Position numbers and translations under genes: made by a program. Shown here piece after piece: positions 37,479 to 46,310 of a stretch of DNA of 51,840 bases. This stretch comes from Bacteroidales bacterium (GTDB lineage Bacteria; Bacteroidota; Bacteroidia; Bacteroidales; UBA6680). The notes beneath the pieces were generated by a model. The model was not told the DNA's origin and did not search any database. It saw nothing but the letters and a program-made list of their open reading frames with translations. Location of the stretch: positions 1 through 51,840 of the forward strand of contig JAOARD010000056.1 in assembly GCA_025210735.1 (NCBI GenBank). The letters run 5' to 3'. Every line of letters starts with the position of its first letter. Positions within the stretch are counted from its first letter, which is position 1.

Positions 37479-38141
37479 ATGACAACAACCACAGAATATA
37501 AAATATTGCTAGTTGACGATCACCCGCTAATAAGAAGTGGCGTAAAAATTACATTAGAAAAGAACTTTAAATATATTGATGAAGCTGAGAATGGCGAAGA
37601 GGCTATAAACAAATTGAAAGAGACAGCATACGATCTTGTAATATTAGATATTGACATGCCTGTAATTGACGGTATTGAGGTAGCAAAATACATTAAACAG
37701 AATGAGCTAATGTGTAAAATAGTATTCCTTACAAGTCATACCAATTTCTCTACATTCTCTGAAGCTCTGAACACTGATTATAATGGATTTTTGTTTAAAG
37801 AGAGTGCCATTAATGAGATTACAAACTGTATTAATACCGTATTTAGTGGTGAAAAATATATTGGCTCGCAGTGTAAAAAGTATATAGATGCCAACGAAGA
37901 GAGAATAAAAAGTAACCAGGAGACTAAAGAGAAACTGACTCAGCTCACAAAAACAGAGATTAAGATCCTGAAACAGATAAGTATGCGAAAAACAACCCCA
38001 CAGATTGCAGACGAACTGTTCAACAGCATTAAAACAATTGAAAATCACAGATATAATATATGTAACAAACTCGATATATCAGGGAGTAATAACCTACTAT
38101 CATTTGCTATAAGCAATAAAAAAATAATCGACGATCTGTAG
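37479..38141 (+). CDS. LuxR/NarL-family response regulator
   Basis: This 220-residue transcription factor has a receiver domain (1-125) with the acidic pair in VDDHP, phosphoacceptor Asp57 in VILDIDMP, and a switch Thr and Lys in FLTSH and FLFKES. A linker is followed by a LuxR helix-turn-helix (about 150-215; LTKTEIKILKQISMRKTTPQ, then TIENHRYNICNKLDI). It is placed directly after the TPR kinase and should be phosphorylated by it. A protease gene follows after 32 bp and is likely part of the same transcript or a target. The DNA site it binds cannot be deduced here. Confidence 0.92.
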   Translation: MTTTTEYKILLVDDHPLIRSGVKITLEKNFKYIDEAENGEEAINKLKETAYDLVILDIDMPVIDGIEVAKYIKQNELMCKIVFLTSHTNFSTFSEALNTDYNGFLFKESAINEITNCINTVFSGEKYIGSQCKKYIDANEERIKSNQETKEKLTQLTKTEIKILKQISMRKTTPQIADELFNSIKTIENHRYNICNKLDISGSNNLLSFAISNKKIIDDL

Positions 38142-38173
38142 ACATTGCCCTGAGTATCGCAAACTGACGTACT

Positions 38174-39478
38174 ATGAGATTAACTATTTGCAGGTTTACT
38201 GTTATCTGTACCCTGATATTATCTTCATTAATAACGGTAAACGGACAATCAAAGGACAACGAAATATCTGAGCTTATGAATAAGCAACAGATGTTTAAAC
38301 TAAATGAGAAATTTAATCTGTATAAAAACGATCTTAATCCAATAATCAGGTATTTTGCACAGGCTATGTTAGCTGAATCGTTTAACAGACCTGCGAATGG
38401 AATAGCAGCAGTTGATAGTCTACTGAACAATAGCGCATATCAGAGTCAGCTTGGATTAAGAAACATTGCCTATCTGATACATCTGAAATCCGGTTTTCTG
38501 GAATCGCTATACAGATATCAGGAGTCTGCCACAATATTATCGTCGTTTAACAGCCAGACAAAAGATATTGATTACGATCCTAATCTTAAAATTTCACTGA
38601 TAAACAGCGAAAAATTACATAGTTCTATTGCTGCTTTACCAAAAAAAGTATTCAAATACAGCAACAAAAAAACAAAGGTACCATACAAACTTAAAAGAGC
38701 AGGAAAAGGAACATCATACAGTATACCATGCAGTATAAATGGTATAGGTATAGATATGCTTATTGATACAGGAAACCCAAAACATACAGTTATAGACAGG
38801 AAACGGGCTGCCGAATTTGGTATAAAAGCAGTTATAGACTCAATTCCAATGTTTGGGGTTGGCTCTGGTTATGCACAAATAGGAAGTGCAGATAGTATAA
38901 ATATAGGAAGCATGACATTCCATAATCCATTATTCTATATTGTTGACAATATCTCTCCTATAGATTCTATTAAGATTGATGTTGTTCTTGGCTCTGAATT
39001 ACTAAACACAATTGGTAATATTACCTTCAACAAAAAACAATCTGCTGTTACATTCAATGTAGAAGATAAAACAGACAAACAGCTACAGCCAAACATGGTT
39101 ATGAAGAACCGACATCTGTTTATCAATCTATTATGCAATAACAACAATTGCCTTATGCACTTTGATACAGGAGCATCACATTCAAATATGAGTAAGTTCT
39201 TTTTTGAGAAGAACAAGCAATATATAATACAAAAAGCTACAACTGATTCAATAAGAATTAGCGGTTTTGGAGGTATATCACGACATCTTGGATACAGATT
39301 GCCTGAAATAGATTTTAATCTATCAAACACTGATTTTAGCTTTAAAAAAATAATGATATATACCGAACCTGTAATGCTACACGATAAAGAAGATGGATGT
39401 TTTGGTGCCAATCTGATAAGCAGATTCAACAATCTGTCTATAAACTACAGAGATATGGTTATAACTATTGAAAAATAA
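38174..39478 (+). CDS. Secreted retropepsin-like aspartyl protease with two DTG motifs
   Basis: This 434-residue protein with a signal peptide (FTVICTLILSSLITVNGQ) has an all-helical N-terminal half (about 30-170) and two retroviral-type aspartyl protease lobes. Asp198 stands in MLIDTGNPKHTVID and Asp331 in LMHFDTGASHSNMS; each lobe also shows the following hydrophobic-hydrophobic-Gly element (VVLGSELL and CFGANLISR). This is the clan of bacterial gag-type proteases (PF13650/PF13975). Two active DTG lobes in one chain can form a complete bilobal active site. It follows the TPR kinase and regulator, suggesting that the signalling pair controls or senses this periplasmic protease. The substrate is unknown. 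Confidence 0.8.
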   Translation: MRLTICRFTVICTLILSSLITVNGQSKDNEISELMNKQQMFKLNEKFNLYKNDLNPIIRYFAQAMLAESFNRPANGIAAVDSLLNNSAYQSQLGLRNIAYLIHLKSGFLESLYRYQESATILSSFNSQTKDIDYDPNLKISLINSEKLHSSIAALPKKVFKYSNKKTKVPYKLKRAGKGTSYSIPCSINGIGIDMLIDTGNPKHTVIDRKRAAEFGIKAVIDSIPMFGVGSGYAQIGSADSINIGSMTFHNPLFYIVDNISPIDSIKIDVVLGSELLNTIGNITFNKKQSAVTFNVEDKTDKQLQPNMVMKNRHLFINLLCNNNNCLMHFDTGASHSNMSKFFFEKNKQYIIQKATTDSIRISGFGGISRHLGYRLPEIDFNLSNTDFSFKKIMIYTEPVMLHDKEDGCFGANLISRFNNLSINYRDMVITIEK

Positions 39479-39506
39479 CACTATAGCTGACGTAAATAAT
39501 ATTTTG

Positions 39507-39533
39507 AAAAACAGGGCATTTTACCCTGTTTTT
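39507..39533. terminator. Bidirectional terminator between the protease gene and hpdA
   Basis: AAAAACAGGG pairs with CCCTGTTTTT around a seven-base loop; both flanks are suitable for termination of the convergent transcripts. Confidence 0.88.
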
Positions 39534-39569
39534 CTATATCAACAAACACTATTCTATTTGCAGATAAAG

Positions 39570-40514
39570 CTAAAAAGGAGTATCACTTCCTATATAGCAA
39601 TCTATCATACTGTCAGAAAATGTTTTTTTAATCTGTAACAAATCATCATTTAATGGTATAGGATAATCCGTTCCTCTGTACTCTTTATTTATCGAAAGAT
39701 ATTTTTCGCGACCAAGATGATGAAGAGGCAGTACATTTATCTCTTTTATACCAATCTCTTTAAGAAAAGATATTGTTGATTTAATATTTCTGTCAGAGTC
39801 ATTAAAATTTGGTATTAAAGGCATCCTGAACATAAGTCTTCCTTTAAACTCCTTTGCCAAACGTCTTGCATTCTCAATAATAAGAGAGTTATCAGCACCG
39901 GTACCTGATATATGGATATCAGGATCTAAATGTTTTAAATCAAAGAATATCCAATCCAGATAAGGAATTACCTGTTCAAAATTACGAAACGGAATATTTC
40001 CGCAGGTCTCTATTGCAGTATGTATGTATTGGTCGTGACAACACTTCAGAATTTCTTTTGCAAAAGATATCTGTAACAGGGGTTCGCCGCCGGATAAGGT
40101 TACACCACCAACATCACCCCAAAATTTTCTGTCTCGCTGAATAATACGCATCAACTCTGTTAAAGTAATTCTATAACCACTTAGTTTCAATGCATCTGTG
40201 TAACACTCCAGAACACAACTATTACTCTTACAGTTCAAACATAGTTCATTAGAGAAAACAAGTCTCCTGTTATCTACTCTAATGGCATTACTATCACAAG
40301 AACTAATACAACTATTACACAAGATACATTTAGATGCAAAATACATTGGAATTGGTTTTCTGCTAATTCCTTCTGGATTAGAGCACCAAAAACAATCAAG
40401 AGAACAACCTTTCAGAAAGACAGTTGTCCGACATCCGGGGCCATCATGAACAGACAACCCCTGAATATCAAAAACATACCCATCTGTTTTATCTTTACAA
40501 AGATCTGAAATCAT
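39570..40514 (-). CDS. hpdA: 4-hydroxyphenylacetate decarboxylase activating enzyme
   Basis: This 314-residue radical SAM activase creates the glycyl radical on the decarboxylase large subunit. The SAM cluster motif is Cys37, Cys41, Cys44 (GCSLDCFWC). A ferredoxin-like insert follows, holding two further iron-sulfur clusters: Cys63, 66, 69, 73 (CILCNSCISSC) and Cys92, 95, 100, 104 (CLNCKSNSC...C). TLSGGEPLLQ and the activase sequences HDGPGCRTTVFLKGC are typical of the glycyl-radical activase family with double-ferredoxin insert. It overlaps the small-subunit gene by 20 bp and is the last gene of the operon, closed by the hairpin at 39507. Confidence 0.9.
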   Translation of the reverse strand: MISDLCKDKTDGYVFDIQGLSVHDGPGCRTTVFLKGCSLDCFWCSNPEGISRKPIPMYFASKCILCNSCISSCDSNAIRVDNRRLVFSNELCLNCKSNSCVLECYTDALKLSGYRITLTELMRIIQRDRKFWGDVGGVTLSGGEPLLQISFAKEILKCCHDQYIHTAIETCGNIPFRNFEQVIPYLDWIFFDLKHLDPDIHISGTGADNSLIIENARRLAKEFKGRLMFRMPLIPNFNDSDRNIKSTISFLKEIGIKEINVLPLHHLGREKYLSINKEYRGTDYPIPLNDDLLQIKKTFSDSMIDCYIGSDTPF

Positions 40515-40734
40515 GGCAAGTTATCGCATTCATTTCAGGATATGCATCATATTTCTCCATACAAGTACCTAACTCATCACTTGTTAACGAGAAATTAGAA
40601 CAGTATTTACACTTTTTTGCTTTTATAAAACTCTGACAAGACGAATCATCAGCATTAATAATATTTTTATCTCTTTTGCAGATGCCTTTAAAAACATCTG
40701 TACTCAAATAGTATATACAATCTTTATGCTCCAT
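40495..40734 (-). CDS. hpdC: 4-hydroxyphenylacetate decarboxylase small subunit
   Basis: This 79-residue protein has the ligand set expected for two [4Fe-4S] clusters: His3, Cys6, Cys19 and Cys33 for one and Cys42, Cys45, Cys58 and Cys73 for the other. The spacing and the words KGIC, CKYCSNF, LGTC and NAITC agree with the known small subunits of clostridial hydroxyphenylacetate decarboxylase as I remember them. This subunit is needed for activity and regulates oligomer state and radical loss. Phenylacetate and indoleacetate decarboxylases lack it, so it decides between the possible substrates. It lies 50 bp after hpdB and overlaps hpdA. Confidence 0.88.
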   Translation of the reverse strand: MEHKDCIYYLSTDVFKGICKRDKNIINADDSSCQSFIKAKKCKYCSNFSLTSDELGTCMEKYDAYPEMNAITCHDFRSL

Positions 40735-40784
40735 CTGTTTCTTATTTATTTTTTCACTTATTATATCTCTACTATTACCAGAAT

Positions 40785-43481
40785 CTATCCTAACTGCTCG
40801 TATTCTGTTCTTGCAATCACTTCATCCTGTATCTGTTTACCAAGCTCAACCCAATACTGAGTAAAACCAGCAACTCTAACCATTAAACCTCTGTACTTTT
40901 CAGGATTTTTCTGAGCATCTTTTAACATTCTTGAATCTACAATGTTAAACTGCGCATGAAAAGCACCCTTTCTCAGATATGCTCGTATCATTTCCAGAAA
41001 TTTTCTTGATCCCTCACGTCCACTAACAACAGATGGATGAATCTTCATATTTAACTGTGAATTCTGCGATAATGAATGGTCATAGCATGTAGCCGAATTA
41101 AACAGTGCATACGGTCCGTTTTTATCTGAACCCGGATAAGCCGAAACCGAGCCATCAGCAAAGGTTGTTCCGCACAATCGCCCATCGGCAGTGGCAAGAG
41201 TAACAGCACCCATTGGAGCATGTGTAGATACTGATATCTGACAAGAGTACATAGGCTCATCATATAATGAAAGATAATTCTCGCACATCTTACTGAACCA
41301 TATCTGCCACTCCTTAAAAATACTATCTACATATTTATCATCATTTCCGTATTTAGGAGCATCTAAACACTGCTTATGAATCTTAAACCAATCTTTATAA
41401 TTGTCAGTTTTAACCTGTTCTATTAAGCTATATGCGCCCGTTTCTAATGCCGACAGGTAACCAAAATTTGCATCAATAGCTGATTTCAGTGTGTTCAGTG
41501 TAAAGTTCCTTTTATCAAAAACATTTTGTTTAATAGATGCCAGTGAGTTAACAAGATTTACACCACCACATATCTCAACATTAAATGTTCTGTTATATCT
41601 GGATCCTTTATTGCTTATATCCTTTCCTACCTCAAGACAGTCAGGCTTAAGCATACTATTAATTACCGAAGGTGAGATCTTACCCCATATATCGTGTTGT
41701 ATATTATTGGTTAGCGTTAACACCTCTACAGTTAAACTAAAATACTCTTTAAAAACTCTCCAAACCTCATCATACGTTTCAAGAGACGATCCATGAGCTG
41801 GATAAACTCTGCGTCCTGTTCTTCTGTCGATACCATCAAATAAAACAGCCTCAAGAACCTTTGGTAATGATATAAAGTGAACACCAACACTTGTTGCCGG
41901 AGCTGAACCTCCCGGAATATAATATGTTTCGCCATTCAACTCCAACGGCATCCACGAACCGGGAGAGGTTTCAAGACATCCTCCAATTGACCATGCTCTT
42001 GCCTCCTCGTTCTCCATACCCTCTTTTCTGAAGTTGTTTAGCAGAAACTCCATTGCAACCTGATTACTTACCCATGCCGGATAACCTGTACCTACCTTTG
42101 TACATTCAATACCCTTCATAAGAAACTCTTCCGGCAACTTTTCGTCATATAATAAACTTAGTGTAGGCTGCGGAACATCACAAGACATTGCTGAGTCTAA
42201 AATCAACATTTCTAATTCATTGGCAGCACTGGCACCCTCTTTATCAAGACCTCCAACACACAAATTGTTAAACGTATTTCCACTCAATACACCACCAACA
42301 ACTCCCATAGATGCAAAACAATCCAATTCTGTGAATTTCATCCTCATACTCTCAAGCAGTTCAATTGTTCTGTCTTTAGTCAGAGTTCCGTTCTCCATAT
42401 CTTGTTTCCAATAAGGATAAAGTACCTGCCCTAATCTACCCGGCGAAAGACCAGATATAGGATCTTCATTAAGCACAGCCACATGAAATATCCATATCAA
42501 CTGAAGGGCATCATGAAAAGTACGTGGTCTGTTCTCTGACAACCACTCCAAACGCTCTGCAATTTCAAGATACTCCTCTTTCTGTTTTGTTTCATCTTCT
42601 AACGAAGCCATAAATTCAGCCTCTTTTGCATAATTTAATATCCATGTCTGAAGACCCTCTAACATAGTATGAACAGCCTTATAAAAATATAATCTGTCCA
42701 TATCCGGATATCCGGCTGTATTATCCTGTTTATCTTTACAAATACCTTTTATTCCTTCAATACCAAATTGCAGAGGATAGTAGTAATTCATTACCTCACG
42801 TCCCTGTGGTAAAGTATAACCAGAATCGAACATACAGATAACAGCACGCATAATCTCTTCTTTTGTATCATATCCCGGAACCAGTTGTTCATACTTGTGT
42901 CCAACATCATCAACAGATTTATTATACCACTTTTTTGCAACCTTAATCAGCATTGGCATCTCCTCTTTTCTGAGCCCAAACTTGCCTGCAATAGAGATAA
43001 TATTACCAATACTTTTAGTAACATTTCCTCCTCCCTGCCCCATGGTAGTAACCTCATCAGCACTGGCTTTTCCTGCATCCTGAGCATCTTTAAACAGATC
43101 CTCCTCTTTTGATATAAAGAACCCCTCAGACATCCATGGCATTGGATATGACCCTCGCAAATAACCGGCTTTTCTCATTGCAATAAGTTCACCCGGTAAA
43201 ACCGAAGGTGTAAGATGTTCAAATCCTGATTTAAGTGCTTCTGCTCTTCTTATTATTGGTACCTCTCCTTCTAACTCCTCCCATTTTCGGGTATACCAAT
43301 ACGGGAATTCAACAGATGCTGATGATTTAGTTTCAAAATACATCTCTCTCGCGCGCTCTACTCGCTGAGTTGGTGCTTTCTTATCCTCTCTGTTAAGAAT
43401 TTTGCCTTCGGGTTTAGTGCCGTAATAATTATAAATATCAGTACTGCATTCCAAATCATTTATTCCGATCTCATGTTTCAT
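40785..43481 (-). CDS. hpdB: 4-hydroxyphenylacetate decarboxylase large (glycyl radical) subunit
   Basis: This 898-residue cytosolic glycyl-radical enzyme decarboxylates 4-hydroxyphenylacetate, from tyrosine fermentation, to p-cresol. The thiyl Cys502 and Glu504 lie in GGCLETSPGSW, Glu636 in NVEICGGVNL, and the radical Gly872 in RVAGFTQYW. Each residue is one position before Cys503, Glu505, Glu637 and Gly873 of the Clostridium scatologenes enzyme as I recall its numbering. The Cys-x-Glu motif separates arylacetate decarboxylases from pyruvate formate-lyase (Cys-Cys) and diol dehydratases. It heads a three-gene leftward operon with hpdC and hpdA. A TATATTTG box at 43549-43556 on the minus strand may be its -7 element. 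The start at 43481 (MKHEIGIND) is supported by family length. Confidence 0.9.
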   Translation of the reverse strand: MKHEIGINDLECSTDIYNYYGTKPEGKILNREDKKAPTQRVERAREMYFETKSSASVEFPYWYTRKWEELEGEVPIIRRAEALKSGFEHLTPSVLPGELIAMRKAGYLRGSYPMPWMSEGFFISKEEDLFKDAQDAGKASADEVTTMGQGGGNVTKSIGNIISIAGKFGLRKEEMPMLIKVAKKWYNKSVDDVGHKYEQLVPGYDTKEEIMRAVICMFDSGYTLPQGREVMNYYYPLQFGIEGIKGICKDKQDNTAGYPDMDRLYFYKAVHTMLEGLQTWILNYAKEAEFMASLEDETKQKEEYLEIAERLEWLSENRPRTFHDALQLIWIFHVAVLNEDPISGLSPGRLGQVLYPYWKQDMENGTLTKDRTIELLESMRMKFTELDCFASMGVVGGVLSGNTFNNLCVGGLDKEGASAANELEMLILDSAMSCDVPQPTLSLLYDEKLPEEFLMKGIECTKVGTGYPAWVSNQVAMEFLLNNFRKEGMENEEARAWSIGGCLETSPGSWMPLELNGETYYIPGGSAPATSVGVHFISLPKVLEAVLFDGIDRRTGRRVYPAHGSSLETYDEVWRVFKEYFSLTVEVLTLTNNIQHDIWGKISPSVINSMLKPDCLEVGKDISNKGSRYNRTFNVEICGGVNLVNSLASIKQNVFDKRNFTLNTLKSAIDANFGYLSALETGAYSLIEQVKTDNYKDWFKIHKQCLDAPKYGNDDKYVDSIFKEWQIWFSKMCENYLSLYDEPMYSCQISVSTHAPMGAVTLATADGRLCGTTFADGSVSAYPGSDKNGPYALFNSATCYDHSLSQNSQLNMKIHPSVVSGREGSRKFLEMIRAYLRKGAFHAQFNIVDSRMLKDAQKNPEKYRGLMVRVAGFTQYWVELGKQIQDEVIARTEYEQLG

Positions 43482-43548
43482 GTTGATATTTCATTATGGT
43501 TAAACTATATATTTTTTACCTCATTTGTTATCTTAATCTAAGTTTCCC

Positions 43549-43556
43549 CAAATATA
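43549..43556 (-). promoter_or_regulatory. Candidate -7 box of the hpd operon
   Basis: On the minus strand TATATTTG matches TAnnTTTG and would give a leader of about 60 bases before hpdB. No good -33 TTTG lies 18-20 bp upstream, so an activator may be needed or the call may be wrong. Confidence 0.35.
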
Positions 43557-44154
43557 TAAAAATAATAATATACACATTATAGTATAGCTTTATTTACTAC
43601 ACTACAGCCCGTATATATCAACTAAACCAACAATGCACAGTACACTATTACTCAAACATGTTTTATCAACAGATAATATTAAGCCTTACAATGCATCAAA
43701 AAAACCGGCAAACAAACATCTGATTTACAATGATCACAACCTCCAACCATAAATAACACATTGATCTCTTAAGCATATTTACGGATTCATATTTTATTAT
43801 GAAGACATGATACATAACAACAGCTTCAAATAATTACCAAACCGTTATTTAATACCACAAATAATCTTACTGATATGTAATAATAGAGGTAAAATATAAT
43901 TTATAAAACGGAGCATAAACAGATGATTTTATCATACATGAGAAATGAACTTATGAAATTCATTACCTGTACATAAAGATGATCATAATGCGGGTTCAAT
44001 CTGATCAAAATAAACAGATATACCAACAACAATTCTGACGGTACACCTGTTTATTTATTGCCTTAATTCTTAAACAATCTCTTATTATACGGATATAATA
44101 ATAAGTGCCGGAGAAAACTAACAGAGACAAATACTACACACAATATGTATACAA
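43557..44154. other. Long intergenic region between hpdB and the AraC-type gene
   Basis: About 600 bp of AT-rich DNA with no gene I can support. A 39-codon rightward frame (43633-43752) and a 17-codon one after GGAGCATAAACAG near 43924 exist, but neither resembles a protein family. The region should contain the upstream control sequences of the hpd operon. Confidence 0.4.
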
Positions 44155-45075
44155 TTAATTCATAGATGCAGACTCAATATAACTCTTCGGACTCATTCCG
44201 GTCTTCTTTTTAAATAACTTGCTGAAATTTTGTGGCTGCTCAAAGCCCAGATCATAAGCTATCTCACTTATCGATTCCTTTGAGTTTAACATCATATCTT
44301 TTGCCCTCTCAATAAGATGGTAGTGTATATGCTCTATTGCACTCTTTCCTATCTCTTGCTTTAACAGATCGCCCAGATAATTTGGAGAGAGATGCAGCTT
44401 TTCGGCACAATATTTTACAGATGGTAGTCCATTAAGCTTCACCTTATCAGACTCGAAATAGTCAGAGATAAGTTTCTCAAATTCGGACACTACTCCCCTG
44501 TTATGATGTCTACGCGTAATAAACTGTCTGCCATAAAACCGTTTACAATAGTTCAGTAAAACCTCAATATTTGAGATAATTAAATCGTTACTATAGGTAT
44601 CAAGATTTGCAGTAAACTCCTCCTGAATAGTCTTTACAACAGCATATAATGTATTCTTCTCTTTGTCTGACAGGTGAAGTGCCTCATTTATATCATATGA
44701 GAAGAAACTATAATCCTTTATCTTCCTGTTCAGGAAACTTGAACGGATCAAATCAGGATGAAAATAGAGTCCCCAACCTTCAGGATATGTATCTTCAACC
44801 ACATCTGTTACAATACTCATCTGTTCTGGTGCCATACACAAAAGCGAAGCTTCTGAGAAATCATACTCCTTTCTGCCATACTTGAATCCGGCACCACTTA
44901 ACTTCTTTAAAGATACCAGATAAAAGCCCAGAATATAACGGGTATTGCTATCATCTTTCTTCACATGAACCTTAGAGAAATCAATTAAACTGATTAACGG
45001 GTGTTCAGGTTTAGCAGGATAACCTAAAAGTTCATGAAGTTCGCTGATGGAGTTAATCTTAACTGTCTTGGTCAT
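44155..45075 (-). CDS. AraC-family transcriptional regulator
   Basis: This 306-residue regulator has an N-terminal cupin-like ligand domain of about 180 residues (VHVKKDDSNTRYILGFYLVS; FSEASLLCMAPEQMS). The C-terminal AraC DNA-binding domain (about 205-303) has two helix-turn-helix units: SVKYCAEKLHLSPNYLGDLLK and SISEIAYDLGFEQPQNFSKLFKKKTGMSPKSY. The inducer is unknown. It follows the dehydrogenase gene on the same strand (117 bp gap), and an AraC-like pair of direct repeats lies at that gene's promoter, so it probably controls the pair. It is also the nearest regulator gene to hpdB, but a link there is not shown by the sequence. Confidence 0.92.
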   Translation of the reverse strand: MTKTVKINSISELHELLGYPAKPEHPLISLIDFSKVHVKKDDSNTRYILGFYLVSLKKLSGAGFKYGRKEYDFSEASLLCMAPEQMSIVTDVVEDTYPEGWGLYFHPDLIRSSFLNRKIKDYSFFSYDINEALHLSDKEKNTLYAVVKTIQEEFTANLDTYSNDLIISNIEVLLNYCKRFYGRQFITRRHHNRGVVSEFEKLISDYFESDKVKLNGLPSVKYCAEKLHLSPNYLGDLLKQEIGKSAIEHIHYHLIERAKDMMLNSKESISEIAYDLGFEQPQNFSKLFKKKTGMSPKSYIESASMN

Positions 45076-45192
45076 AAGATATCGCCTTTATAATATAAAT
45101 TTACATCTTTTTGAGTGAAGCATGCTTACAATCATAACAAATTATTAAAAACTGTTTCTTAAAATACAGACTGTAAGCACACCTGTATATAG

Positions 45193-46008
45193 TTACAAGC
45201 CCAATGATTCTCTGATCATAGTCTTAAACTGTAGATCGTCCATTTGGCTACGCGCACCCAATATCTGTTCAGCATCACCACCAACAGGATACCTCAAAAT
45301 ATCAGTACAGTCGGTTGCTGCAATATAGGTTATATCGGCAACATCCTGCGGATTCTGTCCTGATGCTCCTCCCATTGCCTGCATAGCCAATTTAGCTTTA
45401 TCTAACCCCTCTTTATAATCGCTGATACCATCGGCAAACGACCAATCAGCAGCATTATTAATATTGGTATTATATGCTCCGGGCTCAATAAGTTTAAGTC
45501 TTATACCTAAAGGATTAAGTTCATACTGTAACGATTCAGTAAATCCTTCAACAGCAAACTTAGTTGCGTGATACATTGACGTATACGGGAACGCAACCCT
45601 GCCCCCTATTGAAGAGTAATTAATAACTATTCCGTTTTGATTACCTCTGAAATGAGGAATAATGGCTTTTGTAACGTTTATTAATCCAAATACATTAACA
45701 TTAAACTGACGTTCTATCTGTACGTCTGTAGTACTCTCCATTGGTCCCTGTAAAGCATATCCGGCATTATTTACCAGTACATCAATCTTACCAAACCGCT
45801 CTATACCTTGGGCTATTGCTCTCGTTATAGTATCTTTAACTGTTACATCAAGACAAGTAACCAAAACATTATTAAGTTCAGTAAACTCCATCTCTTTTTC
45901 CGAGATTCTCATAGTTGCTATAACATTCCAACCCTCTTGCTGAAATTTTTTTACTGTCAACCTACCAAAACCAGAACTTGCCCCTGTAATTAAAACTGTT
46001 TTATTCAT
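45193..46008 (-). CDS. Short-chain dehydrogenase/reductase
   Basis: This 271-residue cytosolic NAD(P)-dependent oxidoreductase of the classical SDR type has cofactor motif TGASSGFG (residues 7-14), DVTV, NNAG in VLVNNAGYA, catalytic Ser in INYSSIGG and the Tyr-Lys pair in YHATK, with PG in IEPGAY after it. The C-terminus (RYPVGGDAEQILGARS) resembles the SDR subgroup often controlled by AraC regulators. The substrate is unknown. It is probably the first gene of a two-gene leftward unit with the AraC regulator. The leader is about 115 bases if the promoter at 46129 is right. Confidence 0.93.
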   Translation of the reverse strand: MNKTVLITGASSGFGRLTVKKFQQEGWNVIATMRISEKEMEFTELNNVLVTCLDVTVKDTITRAIAQGIERFGKIDVLVNNAGYALQGPMESTTDVQIERQFNVNVFGLINVTKAIIPHFRGNQNGIVINYSSIGGRVAFPYTSMYHATKFAVEGFTESLQYELNPLGIRLKLIEPGAYNTNINNAADWSFADGISDYKEGLDKAKLAMQAMGGASGQNPQDVADITYIAATDCTDILRYPVGGDAEQILGARSQMDDLQFKTMIRESLGL

Positions 46009-46128
46009 CTGTTTATAATTGTTTTTTATTTGCCAGATGGAACTCGCATAATTTAGTCATTCCCTTGTGTGAGAAAAGCCTTTACTCATGCTTCGTTCCA
46101 TATAATTATCTATCTAATAGTTATAAAA

Positions 46129-46193
46129 CAAAGATATTGCAACACACAATCAGATAACGTAGCCATTTTACTCATTGAGTTAGCCGTTTTACT
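46129..46193 (-). promoter_or_regulatory. Dehydrogenase promoter with AraC-type direct-repeat operator
   Basis: On the minus strand TATCTTTG (46136 down to 46129) is a -7 box. Nineteen bases upstream of it, where TTTG should be, stands only CGTT (46159-46156). Directly next to that weak element lie two 13-bp direct repeats, written on the plus strand as TAGCCATTTTACT (46160-46172) and TAGCCGTTTTACT (46181-46193). They differ at one base and have a period of 21 bp, two helical turns. This is the classical layout of an AraC-family activator bound against a poor upstream promoter element. A third, degenerate AGCC-TTTACTCAT lies at 46077-46089. Confidence 0.6.
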
Positions 46194-46241
46194 GATAATC
46201 AGATAAAAACATAGTAACCTTACAGATTTTCAGATACTAAA

Positions 46242-46270
46242 AAAGTCTGCCAAAACAATCAGCAGACTTT
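46242..46270 (-). terminator. Terminator of the M14 peptidase gene
   Basis: AAAGTCTGC (46242-46250) pairs with GCAGACTTT (46262-46270) around an 11-base loop; on the minus strand six T residues end the structure. Confidence 0.85.
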
Positions 46271-46310
46271 AACGTGAGTCTTATCAGTTCAAATATATTT
46301 AGAAGCTGTA

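Noticed and set aside
38935..39432. A 165-codon leftward frame opposite the aspartyl protease gene.
   Set aside because: It is antisense to a gene with clear catalytic motifs and a signal peptide; its own translation shows no domain.
43585..43617. TAGCTTTATTTACT and CAGCCCGTATATAT upstream of the hpd operon as AraC-type half-sites like those at 46160.
   Set aside because: Agreement with TAGCC(A/G)TTTTACT is poor, the period is 20 rather than 21, and the distance to the -7 box differs.
43633..43752. A 39-codon rightward open frame in the gap between hpdB and the AraC-type gene.
   Set aside because: No family resemblance, no promoter and no conserved-looking composition; random frames of this size are common.
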